DNA of 64,000 nucleotides, taken from positions 36,278,728 to 36,342,727 of the forward strand of contig NC_092115.1 of NCBI RefSeq assembly GCF_045679555.1, given 5' to 3'. A program made the translations under genes and the position numbers. Shown here piece by piece: positions 32,410 to 43,549 of the stretch. This DNA is from Salvelinus alpinus (taxonomy: Eukaryota; Chordata; Actinopteri; Salmoniformes; Salmonidae). The notes below the pieces were generated by a model that worked only from the letters and a program-made list of their open reading frames with translations, had not been told where the DNA came from and did no database searches. The first letter of the stretch is position 1. Every line of letters starts with the position of its first letter.

Positions 32410-34467
32410 ATGGTTGTGCTGTCTAAAGAATATGGGTTTGTCGTTCTCACTGGGGTTGCCAGCATAGTCATGATCGGCCACCTCGCCGTGAAAGTTGGCA
32501 AAGCCCGCAAGAAGTACATGATCAAAGTGAGTGGCCCAGGACAGCTAAATGGATACGACTTACCATGTGACTTCCTCTGACCAGGAAACAATTTGGGCTC
32601 AAGTTACAGCCTTAAAGAAGGACCCAGTTATCCTAACCTCACTAGTAGGCCTACTGTGTGTTTGCTAAGAAAACCTCTCTGGATGGTTTACCTAATCTTC
32701 TCTTCTCTGTTGGACAGTACCCTCAGATGTACAGCGATGACCCAGAAACCGGAAATATCTTCAATTGCATCCAGCGGGCCCATCAGCACACGTATGTAGT
32801 AATACTATAGTATTGTAACGACCCCGGGTTTATAAGCGCGGAAATCGACTCTGCTTTTGCGGCACAGTCGATAGCGCGCCGGATCTCGGGCTATAAGGTC
32901 GAGGGTTCGAGACCTGCTCCCTGCCTGTTTCCCTGCCTGTTTCATTACATTTCATTCATTACATCAGAAGTGATCGGAACTTGCATCCACGACAGTGCGT
33001 GTGCTTGGCCGGTGAGCGCGTTCCTGTAAGACGTAGAGTTGCAAGCTAGCGCGAGGACGTGCTCTTTGAAAGGAGGGAGTAGTGTAACGACCCTGGGTTT
33101 ATAAGCGAGGAAATCGACTGCCGCACGAGCATGCTTTTGCGGCACAGTCGGTAGCGCGCCGGACCTCGGGTTCGAGACCTGCTCCCTGCTGTTTCATTAC
33201 AGTATGTACATGTAGTAAGTAGCTGACAGAGTCAGCAGAGAGAACACGAGATGTTTTCACACACAAAGTTAACATTTCTTGTTGTGATATTAGGTCCACT
33301 AATAGTTATTATTTCTTTACAGCCTGGAGATCTACCCTGCCTTCCTCTTCTGTCTCACCATCGGTGGCCTGCATAGTCCTGTAATTTGACTTCCATTTAT
33401 TAATTTACTCTATGTTAGATTCACATACCGTGCATGCCAGACTGTACAGCTGATTAGTCAAAGTATATTCGGAAGCACATTCATCTGTGTCTCTGCAAAA
33501 TTTGATTCCCATTCATTAATCCTTAAGACTCTAAAGTGGGGTTTTCCGATGGTCATACCAAGGGTCATTTAGCTATTTGATTTGGAATTTTAGGACCCCT
33601 TTAGGTATAAAATAGAACATAAAATACGATCATTTGATGAAACATTGAATTTGGCCTTACTGCTATTAGCCCATAGAAACACATTGAATACAAATTCATA
33701 CATGTAAAAACAAGTAGTAAAAAAGTAATCAAAAAGAAGTTAGTTTTAAAGTGTCTGTCCTATATCTGAGCGATATAAGAAAGATTAGAAAATGATGTAA
33801 AAATGTTTTCACCTATATTTAACACTTTTTTTAGCCAAACCTCGGGGCGCTACAGATGTTTTTGTGAGAAGACCGATTTTTGGGATGTTTCATGGACTGA
33901 CAAACAAACACCGCTGTAGCTCGGCTACCTTCCACCACAGATGTGGAAGACCACCATTGGCGAATGCGCTGGATTGAGATACAGCCCATGCTTAAACAGA
34001 CACATTTTGATTGAGATTTTTATTATTATACTAACTAGATTTCCTCGGGGGCGCGGACATCGACTTGAGGGGGTTTTAAGGCATTAAGAGTCTTCTGTAG
34101 TATACTAACAGGGAGCCTTGTGTGTTACAGCGCCTAGTCAGTGGTCTTGGAATGACATGGGTTATAAGCAGGGAGATCTACGCATACGGATACTCCACTG
34201 GAGGTAAGACAACTGATAGATATGCTTATAATACAATAGTTGATTAAAACAAAACAATATGGCAGCCATTACTCAAGGGTTTTGTTCTATGTTATACTTC
34301 CAGATCCTAAGAAAAGGATGCATGGGGCGTTCGGGAACATTGCTCTGCTGGGCATGATGCTGATCGTAGCCAACTTTGGCAGAACCCTGTTGGGCTGTGG
34401 TGACTGGGTGTGGTCTGGGATGAGACCGGGGATGAGGTTCTCAGCTCCCCTTCCTGCTACCCAGTAA
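32410..34467 (+). CDS. mgst3: MGST3, microsomal glutathione S-transferase 3
   Basis: MGST3 is a MAPEG-family membrane enzyme of the ER and outer mitochondrial membrane. It conjugates glutathione to LTA4 and reduces lipid hydroperoxides. Coding exons are 32410-32526, 32718-32791, 33323-33380, 34131-34203 and 34304-34467, giving 161 aa (human 152). All have GT/AG borders and compatible phases. The start [18 protein letters not shown] matches the family N-terminus and lies 12 bp into an exon whose acceptor is at 32396-32397. The MAPEG signature is [18 protein letters not shown]. It is followed by [20 protein letters not shown] and [18 protein letters not shown], consistent with four membrane helices. 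The C-terminus ends SAPLPATQ, so the cysteine pair of the mammalian tail is missing. A 5' non-coding exon probably lies upstream but was not identified. Neighbour LRRC52 repeats the human order. Confidence 0.95.
32814..33201 (+). mobile_element. TRIM-like miniature LTR retrotransposon in MGST3 intron
   Basis: Two direct repeats bound a 388-bp element. The left LTR starts TGTAACGACCCCGGGTTTAT at 32814 and ends at a 'ttcattaca' at about 32949 or 32963. The right LTR starts TGTAACGACCCTGGGTTTAT at 33083 and ends 'gtttcattaca' at 33201. Each has TG...CA ends. The 4-bp sequence gtat flanks both sides (32810-32813 and 33202-33205) as a target duplication. Just inside the left LTR is 'tcagaagtgatcggaac', like a tRNA primer-binding site, and 'gaaaggagggag' just before the right LTR is like a polypurine tract. 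No protein is encoded, which defines a terminal-repeat retrotransposon in miniature. It sits 22 bp after the splice donor at 32792. Confidence 0.7.
33381..34130 (+). other. MGST3 intron without recognised element
   Basis: This is unique-looking AT-rich intron sequence between the third and fourth MGST3 coding exons. The acceptor is 'tgtgtgttacag' ending at 34130. No repeat family was recognised. Confidence 0.5.
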
Positions 34468-34789
34468 GGTACTGCAACCCCATCTGACCCCAATCTAATA
34501 GTAGTAGAATGTCCCTTGTGGGCATCCATACATGTGTATGGCATATGTAGAAAGACAGAGTTCAGTAAACGTGGAAACAGACAACCACTGCTGTTTGTGC
34601 CTCATTCCATAACTACACCACCTCAACTCCTCCCTGACCCACTACTGAACACTGACAGGCCCAGAGAACCTTCTGCAACAAACGACAGAGGCGGCACATG
34701 CTTCACCACGCTGATTAACCTATTCTTTGTGAGCGTGATGTTTTAATACATATATTTGCCAAAACTGTATCCTTAATGAAATAATAATG

Positions 34790-34795
34790 AATAAA
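34790..34795 (+). terminator. mgst3: MGST3 polyadenylation signal
   Basis: An AATAAA hexamer lies 323 bp past the MGST3 stop codon on the same strand, in AT-rich sequence. It is the first canonical signal downstream and the likely end of the transcript. Confidence 0.55.
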
Positions 34796-34799
34796 ATGA

Positions 34800-35650
34800 C
34801 CATGGGAAATATTAAATATTTTTATTTGGTTCTATCGTGGACTTTAATGCTGGTATCCATGGCCATGTGTGAAATGTGTGTTTTAATGCTGGTATCTATG
34901 GGCGTGTGTGAGATGTGTGTAGGTGTATTAGAAAAAGGTTGCCAAGAGGTTAATAATGTGTGTGACAACAAAGTTGTCCAAAGTTCACACACCACCTCTA
35001 AGTCTACATGCAGGCACAAAAAACACACTATTATTACCTTAGCCATTAGGCAATTTCTGTCCTTGATTTGTTGAATAGCTTTGGATTAAGGCTGGGGACT
35101 GTACTAAGTAACAATACAATAACTCTCTGAACTTGTGAATCACTCATCTGCTGAAGAGTCGAAAGCACACAGCTACAAGGGTTTCAGTTTTATTATCAAA
35201 CAAAGGAACAAGTCCTTAAAACATATTTCTTACAGTTAACTCTGCAACTGTATATCATCCTATATCACTTTAGGCGCTTACAGGTAAATCACAAGTGAAA
35301 CACTTAAACACTGTAAATATGATTTGTTGCAGTGCAAGACAAAACATGTCATTTTCAATCTAGATGTCATTTAAAACCTCATAGTTCTGAGACATACATT
35401 GCTCTGTTTCTGTATTTTAGTATTTCCAATTTACAAATCTAAAGGATCATTTTGTGAGACATAACTATCAACTGAATAGTTAATAAATATGTAAGTGTAC
35501 ATTTTGCATTCACATTTTGATAATACTAACATTTTTCATAATTTGTGTTTCACAAAGTTCCTTAACCAATCACTTTCACGTGAAAGCACCATTGTGTGAG
35601 CACTGTTGGTGAACCCAACATTTCACCTCAAAGTAAAGTCTTGAAATTGG
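34800..35650. other. Intergenic, no supported gene
   Basis: The only structure noted is a short direct duplication, 'tttaatgctggtatc' with 'atgtgtgaaatgtgtg', at about 34842-34925. Open frames on either strand are short and match nothing. Confidence 0.45.
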
Positions 35651-35654
35651 ATCA

Positions 35655-36050
35655 AACCTTGTAGATATGTTTTATCTTTAGATATTTTTACCCCAATTTC
35701 GGGAGAAGGTCGAGTCATGCGTCCTCCGAAACATGACCTGCCAAACCGCGCTTCTTAACACCTGCCTGCTTTACTCAAAAGCCAGCCACACCAACGTGTC
35801 AGAGGAAACACCATTCAACTGATGATGAAGTCTACCGGCAGGCGACCAGCCTGCTACAAGGAGCCAAGTAAAGCCCCCCCTGGCCAAACCCTCCCCCAAC
35901 CCAGACAACGCTGGGCCAATTGTGCACTGCCCTATGGGACTCCTGATTACAGCTGGTTGAGATCCAGCCTGGGATCGAACCCAGGTCTGTAGTGATGCCT
36001 CTAGCACTGTGATGCAGTGCATTAAACCGCTGCCCCACCCAGGAGGCCTA
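35655..36050 (-). mobile_element. Long SINE-type retroposon
   Basis: Read on the minus strand it has a tRNA-like head 'ggcctcctgggtggggcagc' with 'gatgcagtgc', then 'ggttcgatcccaggctgg'-like sequence, 'tcccatagggcagtgcaca', and an extended body ending near 'ccgaaattggggtaaaaata'. It is longer than the HpaI-type copies in this window because the 3' part is different, so it is a separate subfamily or a composite. Confidence 0.65.
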
Positions 36051-36142
36051 GATATGATTTTTAATCAAGTCACCCTTATTGGAGGGGACCCCCTTTCTGT
36101 CACTACCCCCTAAAAAATGTACTTCTTTCTGTACATTGGTTA

Positions 36143-36285
36143 AATGTTTTTTTATTTTACCTTTATTTAACTAGGCAAGTCAGTTAAGAACAAATTCTTA
36201 TTTTCAATGATGATTTTACCTCAATCTTGTAACCTTTCGGTTACTAGTCCAACGCTCTAACCACTAGACTACCCTGCCTTTTTGG
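36143..36285 (-). mobile_element. SINE (AvaIII-like)
   Basis: On the minus strand, 'ggcagggtagtctagtggtt' with 'agagcgttgga' is a tRNA-derived head, and the sequence ends in the common tail 'aagaatttgttcttaactga', 'cttgcctagttaaataaagg'. The copy has an internal deletion compared with the one at 36413. Confidence 0.75.
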
Positions 36286-36412
36286 GGTTACAATTACAGA
36301 ATCTTTACCGGCTCTCATGCAAGTAAGACCAAGGATGGGTGTTTTTCAAGAAACTCAATCCCTTGTTAAGACAACCCACTAGGCATTCTGGTTTGAAAGA
36401 ATACTTCACTCA

Positions 36413-36600
36413 TGGGGCGGCAGGTAGCCTAGTGGTTAGAGCGTTGGGCCAGTAACCGAATGGTTGCTGGAGCTAATTCCTTTTCTGACAAGGTAAAAAT
36501 CTGTCGTTCTGCCCCTGAACAAGGCAGTTAACCCTAGGCTGTCATTGTAAATAAGAATTTGTTCTTAACTGACTTGCCTAGATAAATTTAAAAAAATGTT
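36413..36600 (+). mobile_element. SINE (AvaIII-like), inverted relative to its neighbour
   Basis: The head 'ggcggcaggtagcctagtgg' with 'ttagagcgttgggcc' is followed by 'aaaatctgtcgttctgcccc', 'tgaacaaggcagttaaccct' and the tail 'tgacttgcctagataaattt'. With the copy at 36143-36285 it forms a tail-to-head inverted pair about 130 bp apart. Confidence 0.75.
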
Positions 36601-37221
36601 TTGCCAGTTCATGGATTAGAATAGTCCCATAACATGGAGACTGGTGAACATTTAAATCACCTAAGGTCCCTCTACAGTAAGCATCTTTCACTCCCTGTCT
36701 ATTTTCCCTCTATCATGGTCCTTGGCAACAACATCAAATGTGGCATTGTATTTTCTTCATACATTACCAACTCATTTGGGAACTCCACTTCCACTGATAT
36801 CCCCTAGAGGGCACTGTGACGGTTTCTAATACACAATAAAGTGGTCTGTGCTGTGTATGACCTGTATAAGGAGGGGAGGGGGGGTACATTACAAAGAACA
36901 AAACAGACCTCTGTGCAGATGAAACGTCTGAAAGCTTCAAAGGGAATAATGATGGTATTGGCCTAATGTCGAAACGGAGCCTCTGATGTCCTAATACTGC
37001 AACCCCTGATTGGGTATTGGATGCCTTCTAATTGTTAACATAATACAATCAAATTGGAAACTGCTCAGCAGGGGGAATCATAGTGAGACAACATGGGCGC
37101 TGGCCGAGGGCCTCCAGTCCAGTCAAAAGCTTTGCCAGGATCCTAAAAGGTGGCCGATTGGGTGTGCTGTGTAGCTGGGCTAGAAGTAAAGTTGACTGTT
37201 GATGATGAGAGGTTTCCGTCA
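36600..37221. other. Intergenic 3' flank of the mucin-like gene
   Basis: No repeat or exon was recognised. A G-rich stretch lies near 36870-36887. I found no clear minus-strand AATAAA signal for the neighbouring gene. Confidence 0.4.
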
Positions 37222-40184
37222 TCAGTAGGTGTAAGTGTATCTGGAAAGTGGTGTGCCTTCCATCAAGTCATCCTGGACAGGAAGACAAGACTAGGACGAG
37301 TTAATGTTGAAAAACACTATATCACTTCAAATTCATCGAAATCATATATCCCACATCAAATGACATGCCATAGAAGACCTGACTCTAACATGTCCAGTAG
37401 AGGATGCTCACCATGGGCAGATCCTGCAGCCGGTGGAAGTCAGGATGGTCGGTCCGTTGGCGGAATTTGAGGAAGAGGACAACAGAGACTATGGCTGTGG
37501 TGATGATAAATATAGAGACCAGGCTAGCCAGCAAAGGATCCAGAGAAGAGTGGATGTGTGGCCCTTTGTCTGAAACAAAATGTCAAATGCTTTGATTGAT
37601 TCATTGGCTAATTTGTTGTGTCATTTGCTATCTGGATAATCAGTGAATTAGTTGATCGGTTAATTGGTCAATTATCACCTTACCCTCATCTCCAACGGTG
37701 AGCTCTGATGGAACCTCCTGGTGAGGCGGGCCGGCAGGGACATGTACTGGGGCGGAGGTCTTGGGGTGCTCCGTGGTGAGGGTTTGGGTTGGGGCAGGGG
37801 TCAGTGCTGGGGTGCTGGGTTGGACAGAGGACTGGATTGGTGTTAAAAGATGGGATGGAGGTGGGGTGGTATCTAAAACAGGAGGAGTAGAGGTGGTGAG
37901 GTGGCCTCCAGCAGGGACAGGGTAGGTTGTGTCCCCTAGGGTGGAGGGCAGTCCTGCAGGGGAGGTGCTCTTTACAGGGGACGAGGAGGAGGAACTGTCT
38001 GAGAGAAAGTCCCAGAGAAATAGAATTACAACAGTATTATACATTGAGTGTACTAAACATGAAGAACACCTGCTCTTTGCAAGACATAGACTGACCAGGT
38101 GAATACAGGTGAAAGCTAAGATCACTTATTGATGACACTTGTTAAATCCACGTCAATCGGTGTAGATGAAGGAAGAGGAGACAGGTTAAGGAGGATTTGT
38201 AAGCCTTGAGAGAATTGTGATATGGATTGTGTATGTGTGCCATTCAGAGGTTGAATGGGCAAGACAAAAGATTTAAGTACTTTTGAACGGGAAATGGTAG
38301 TAGGTGCCGGGTGCACCGGTTTGTGTCAAGAACTGCAACGTTGCTGGGTTTTTCACGCTCAACAGTTTCCGGTGTGTATCAAGAATGGTCTACCACCAAA
38401 AGGACATCCAGCCAACTTGACAAAACTGTGTGAAGCATTGGAGTCAACAAGGGCCAGCATCCCTGTGGAACGCTTTCGACATCTTGAAGAGTACATGCCT
38501 CTACGAATTGAGGCTGTTTTGATGGCCAAAGCAGGTGGGTCGGAACCCAATATTAGGAAGCTGTTCTTAATGTTTTGTACACTATGTATATAAACTGTAT
38601 TACATAGTGTACACATACAGCATCTCTAAGGAAGATACAGAGAAAGGTTCTGCAATGCCAAGCCTTTTTTCATGTACCATCATTCCTGATTCTCCTAAAT
38701 GAGGCTCGACTTATTATTTGAAATCAAAAGGAGAGGAATTAGACAAAGAAAGCAAGTATGTGAGCAAGAGAGAGAGAGTGGGATAGAGCGAGACTGAAAT
38801 GTGGATGCTGTTATGTAACATTGTGTGTTTTTTCAGTGTCAGGCAGAAGAGGTGTCAGACACAGAAGACACGCTCAGCATCGACAGAGAGAGTTATATTT
38901 GTACGTCCAGTAAAACGATAGTTCCTACATCACGTTGCCACATCCCACTCTACACCCCTCAACTTTCTATACCACTGGTATGCTGCCTGGCGGTGGGTTG
39001 GAGCCTGAGGCAAGCTTCTGTGTTTGCAAACAAGCAGCTTTAGCAGACTGGGGCTCTCTATTTTCAGACTGTACACAGTCCACTGGTACCAGCTACCTCT
39101 GGGTAACCATGGGGAATATAGGCAGGCTTAATGTCTCTGATAGAAGTCAAATATCCTTTGGGTTACTGTACCTGCGAGAGTGCTGTTGTCTTGGGTGGCG
39201 GTAACGGTGTTGACTGTGTATGCAGGTGCAGGCAGAGACGTGGTCATCTGATTGGTCACAGCCATGTCATCCCAGTCACCAGCATCTGTAACAGACTCTG
39301 ATTGAAGCAGCCTGTCGCCGTCAATAAAAGCTGGTTTGGTTGGGGCTCCATTCGCTTGGTCTGGAGAGGTCTGTTTGGCAGGACTTGGCTCTGGCTCCTC
39401 CTCATCTTCATTGACCAATGGGAGGACTGGGGATGCAGTGGACACGCCCTCATGCTGGAGGGCGCCTGGGGTGACAACATGGGGCAAAGAAATGCTCTGA
39501 CCTGCAAGAAAAGAATGATGATGTCACTGTAGGAATAGAATGTTCTGGTGTTTCATTTTGTTGTGAATAGATGAAGAAGCTAATAGACATTACAAAAACA
39601 TGACTGGGAAATAAGTAGGAAAATCATATCATTAGGCCTACAGCATGTGTTTCCAGGGTAACTGTGTGACACATGCAGCTGATGAACAGAAGTGAAAGTT
39701 GTTCTGTAATTAATGTCAACAACACAATTTGGGATGAGTGACCTCTGGTCACACATTATGTTCTACACATAATGCTTGATTATATGTTTGAGAAATTCTA
39801 AGAGTATTCCTACAGGCCCATTATGTCAATAGAAACTTCCTTCACTATAATAAACTGATAATAACCTGCACTGACATGCAGTCCTAGTGTATAACCAATC
39901 AATAAACACTGCCAAATAAAATAGGTAACATTAGGCTACATCTAAATGTAACCTACATTAGATTGTCAGATCATCTGATGACAGATTGTCCTACTGTCAT
40001 CAGAACATGAATGTGACTGAATGTGGAGCACACTGAATGTGGAGCACAAAATATTGCTCTGCTCAGCGGGCTGTCTACTCTAAACACATCAGACACACTG
40101 TTGACACCTAGGCCTACCCTTTATCTCCGATGAACTGGTAAAGATCACCAACGCGCAAAGCAGTAGATTATTTTCAATATTCAT
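37222..40184 (-). CDS. Mucin-like single-pass membrane protein, family not recognised
   Basis: Five exons can be joined with GT/AG borders and matching phases: 40184-40118, 39501-39172, 37998-37684, 37569-37412 and 37272-37222. They give 306 aa. The first exon is a signal peptide with core [13 protein letters not shown]. Exons 2 and 3 are rich in Ser, Thr and Pro (for example [20 protein letters not shown]), as in an O-glycosylated stalk, and exon 2 has an acidic [11 protein letters not shown] stretch and an NNST site. Exon 4 holds the membrane helix ([20 protein letters not shown]) and a KFRQR stop-transfer. Exon 5 encodes [16 protein letters not shown] and a TGA. The first three introns are phase 1, the usual pattern of extracellular exon-shuffled modules, and the last is phase 0. 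The gene runs away from MGST3 on the opposite strand. I can describe its topology but not its function. The first exon is the least certain. Confidence 0.75.
38041..38592 (+). mobile_element. Short non-autonomous Tc1-like element (copy 3)
   Basis: It starts near 'attgagtgtactaaacatga' and ends 'gttttgtacactatgtata'. The internal frame reads [20 protein letters not shown], the same catalytic-deleted remnant as at 10061 and 16436. It lies in the third-to-second exon intron of the mucin-like gene, antisense to it, immediately beside the acceptor region. Confidence 0.75.
39502..40117 (-). other. First intron of the mucin-like gene
   Basis: No mobile element was recognised in this intron. The donor is GTAGGC at 40117 and the acceptor is 'tttcttgcag' ending at 39502. 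Confidence 0.45.
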
Positions 40185-40689
40185 TTCACTTGATGCTTTC
40201 CGTGGACTAAACGTTCAACGGCCTTAACGCCAGTTATCTTCTTCTTTGCTGGAGCGTGTTCTTTTCTGTTCTTTCCGTTAGATTAGTTGACAGTGAACAT
40301 CACTGCTAAAAATACATACAGAGGTCTGGCATTGGAGAGAAGGGGTGTGGTTGATATGTGAAGCGCGTCGCGCAATGTCAGTCTCAAATGTTTTGCCCAG
40401 CTCCGTCAGGACGACGTCTGTCGATGGAACTCAAAGCTCACAGTGTGTTCTGAATGTGTCACCGTCTCACCGCCATGCCCGTGGCCCCCCTTAACGTTGA
40501 GGGGGCGTGCCACCCCCCAGCTGTCACTGCTGCACCGCGTGCCCTCTGCTCCGTGCACGCGGGGTAAAACACTCATTTCTGGGCATTCCTTAATCAGAAA
40601 TACTGATAGGCCCTACACAGGTAGAGTTATAGATCTGTTGTAAAGATTCACTATGTTTAAACGCTTGTAAGAAAATGATATAGACCTGA

Positions 40690-40860
40690 CACAGAAGGTT
40701 GGTGGCACTTTAGTTGGGGTTGATGGGCTTGTGGTAATGCCTGGAGCGGAATTAGTGGAATGGTATCAAACACATCAAACAGGTGTTTGATGCCATTCCA
40801 TTTGCTCCTTTACGGCTGTTATTATGAGCCGTCCTCCTCTCAGCAGCCCCCTGTGATAGA
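40690..40860 (+). repeat. Dispersed salmonid repeat, palindromic centre
   Basis: 'ggcttgtggtaatgcctgga' leads to 'tggtatcaaacacatcaaac' and then its near inverse 'aggtgtttgatgccattcca', followed by 'attatgagccgtcctcctct' and 'cagcagcc'. The inverted arms around 40765 and 40790 suggest a MITE-like element. It is non-coding. Confidence 0.5.
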
Positions 40861-41029
40861 CTGTTGGATAGACCAGCATTTCCTCTTAAACATTTAACGT
40901 TCGCCTAATCTACCAACAGAGGTCAGTGTTTCAACATGATCCTGTCATGCGCTGCTGGACCTGTAGGTTTGTGGTCAGTACCATGGTCAGCACGTGTAAA
41001 TCACAACAGGACAATGAATGCTGAAAACC

Positions 41030-41305
41030 TTTCCCGACAACTCACTTTTGACCTTGACCTGGAGTACAGCCAGAAGTACACCCGGCACAGCCAGAAGAGG
41101 ACTGGCCACCCCTCATAGCCTGGTTCCTCTCTAGGTTTCTTCCTAGGTTTTGGCCTTTCTAGGGAGTTTTTCCTAGCCACCATGCTTCTACACCTGCATT
41201 GCTTGCTGTTTGGGGTTTTAGGCTGGGTTTCTGTACAGCACTTCGAGATATTAGCTGATGTACGAAGGGCTATATAAAATAAACTTGATTTGATTTGATT
41301 TGAGT
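41030..41305 (+). mobile_element. Retroposon 3' end (LINE-type tail)
   Basis: The sequence 'ggtttcttcctaggttttgg', 'ctagggagtttttcctagcc' and 'cagcacttcgagatattagc' ends in 'aaataaacttgatttgattt' + 'gatttgag'. A short tandem TGATT-type tail is characteristic of L2/CR1-clade LINEs in fish. No reverse-transcriptase frame is attached. Confidence 0.5.
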
Positions 41306-42104
41306 AGGCTAGCCTATTGGCAGGGGCCACCTCTGTGTCATCAACAGCATTGACTGATAGAGGGAGACTTTTTAAAGCCCACTGTGGGCCACCGTGGAGA
41401 ACGTTGAGAGGGTAAGTTGTCAAACTCATACAGTGCACAACAGAGAAGTGGTTTGATGCAGTACCAAAACACAGCTCTCATTCAGTCTGAAAGCAACTTG
41501 TTCATCTCAGTCTGTGCAGCTGTAGAACAAATATTTGTGTCTCTCCCAGGCTTTCTAAATATCTCAGCAACATTGTGGTTATATGCTATGTGACAATGAT
41601 ATTATTTACCAAATAGCCTAATTACACAAATGAAAGCCTATTGGTTTACAGTTGGAAAATGTACAGACTAATTACAATGGAATTTTGACCTTTAACAAAT
41701 ACAGAATAGCCTGTTTGAATAAAATTTTCACAGGCAATGGGCAGTTCGTATGCAGTAAACTAGTTCAATGGGGTATAGAAGGAAGGAAGCTATATTTTTT
41801 ATTGCAAAAATATGTGCAATTTTTTCATTGTATGCACGCCATGTGGTCTCCTGTTCTTCACCACATGAGGAGCAGTGGACATATTGAGCCAAAAAACTAA
41901 ACCTGTCACACTCAACCCTGTTCGTTGTTTGATCATAACAGGGTTGTGAGACTGACAGGGTTGAGTTTGTCACTTAGTTTTATTTATTTATATATTTTAT
42001 ATTTGGGGGGGTATATCAGCTTTTATATTGCAGATGGATGGTGGCTTCCATCAATGTAATTGTCTGCGTAATTTCCAATCCCACATATTTTTTTTGTAAA
42101 TATA

Positions 42105-43542
42105 CAGTGCATTCAGAAAGTATTCAGACACCTTGAATTTTTCCACATTTTGTTACGTTACAGCCTTATTCTAAAATGGGATTTTTTTTTAAAGTCCTCA
42201 ATCTACACACACATGACCCTATACTGACAAAGTGAAAACAGGTTTAGACATTTCTGCAAATGTATTAAAAATAAAAACAAAAATACCTTATTTACATAAG
42301 TATTCAGACCCTTTGATATGAGACTCAAAATGAGCTCTGGTTTATCCTTGTTTCCATTGATCATCCTTGAGATGTTTTTACGACTTGATTGGAGTCCAGC
42401 AGTGGTAAATTCAATTGATTGGACATGATTTGGAGGTCCCACAGCTGACAGTGCATGTCAGAGCAAAAACCAAGCTATGAGGTCGAAGGAATTGTCTGTA
42501 GAGCTCCGAGACAGAATTGTGTCGAGGCACAGATCTGGGGAACGGTACCCGAAAAAATTCTGCAGCATTGAAGTTCCCCAAGAACACAGTGGCCTCCATC
42601 ATTCTTAAATAGAATAAGTTTGGAACCACCAAGACTCTAACCTAGAGCTGGCCGCCCGGCCAAACTGAGCAATCGGGGAAGAAGGGCCTTGGTCAGGGAG
42701 GTGACCAAGAACCCGATGGTCAAGCTTCAAAGTTCCTCTGTGGAGATGGGAGAACCTTCCAGAAGGACAACCATCTCTGCATCACTCCACCAATCAGGCC
42801 TTTATGGTACAGTGGCCAGACGGAAGCCATTCCTCAGTAAAAGGCACATGACATCCTGCTTGGAGTTTGCCAAAAGGCAACTAAAGACTCTCAGACCATG
42901 AGAAACAAGATTATCTGGTCTGATGAAACCAAGATTGAACTCTTTGGCCTGAATGCCAAGTGTCACGTCTGGAGGACACCTGGCACCATCCCTACAGTGA
43001 AGCATGATGGTTGCAGCATCTCTGAATGTCCTTGAGTGGCCCAGCCAGAGCCCGGACTTGAACCCGATCGAACATCTCTGGGGAGACCTAAAAATAGCTG
43101 TGCATCGACGCTCCCCATCCAACCTGACAGAGCTTGAGAGGATCTGCATAGAAGAATGGGAGAAACTCCCCAAATACAGGTGTGCCAAGCTTGTAGCATC
43201 ATACCCAAGAAGACTCTAGGCTGTAATTGCTGCCAAAGGTGCTTCAACAAAGTACTGAGTAAAGGGTTTGAAGACAAATCAAATCAGATGTTATTGGTCA
43301 CATACACATGGTTAGCAGATGTTATCGCGAGTGTAGCGAAATGCTTATGTAAATGTGATATCAGTTTTTTATTTTTAATACATTTACAAAAATGTCTAAT
43401 AACCAGTTTTTGCTTTGTCATTATGGGGTATTGTTTGTAGATTCATGAGGGGGAAAAACTATTTAATCAATTTTAGAATAAGGCTGTAACATAACAAAAT
43501 GTGTAAAAAGTCAAGGGGTCTGAATACTTTCTGAATGCTCTG
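42105..43542 (+). mobile_element. Tc1-like transposon, full span, inactive, with nested LINE tail
   Basis: The ends are CAGTGCATTCAGAAAGTATT at 42105 and a diverged inverse ending at 43542, with TA on both sides (42103-42104, 43543-43544). Plus-strand transposase pieces include TTISASLHQSGLYGTVARRK (frame from 42689) and [15 protein letters not shown] with the last catalytic-region signature (frame from 43004). These pieces lie in different frames. A fragment at about 43275-43365 ('gatgttattggtcacataca', 'gcgagtgtagcgaaatgctt') interrupts the right end and is the reverse of the LINE tail seen at 57487. Confidence 0.85.
43275..43365 (-). mobile_element. LINE 3' tail nested in Tc1 element
   Basis: Read on the minus strand, this is 'aagcatttcgctacactcgc' followed by the AATAAC/T-type ending and 'gatttgatttg'. 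It matches the terminal segment of the LINE at 57487-58359. It interrupts the Tc1 element at 42105-43542 and so is younger than it. Confidence 0.6.
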
Positions 43543-43549
43543 TATATTA

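Noticed and set aside
32814-33201. Initial reading as a tandem duplicate of a tRNA-derived SINE
   Set aside because: 'ggttcgagacctgctccc' looks B-box-like. However, the TG...CA ends, 4-bp target duplication, primer-site-like and polypurine motifs between the repeats fit a miniature LTR element better.
36413-36480. tRNA gene at a SINE head
   Set aside because: The A and B box-like motifs belong to a SINE with the standard salmonid tail, and no complete cloverleaf can be drawn.
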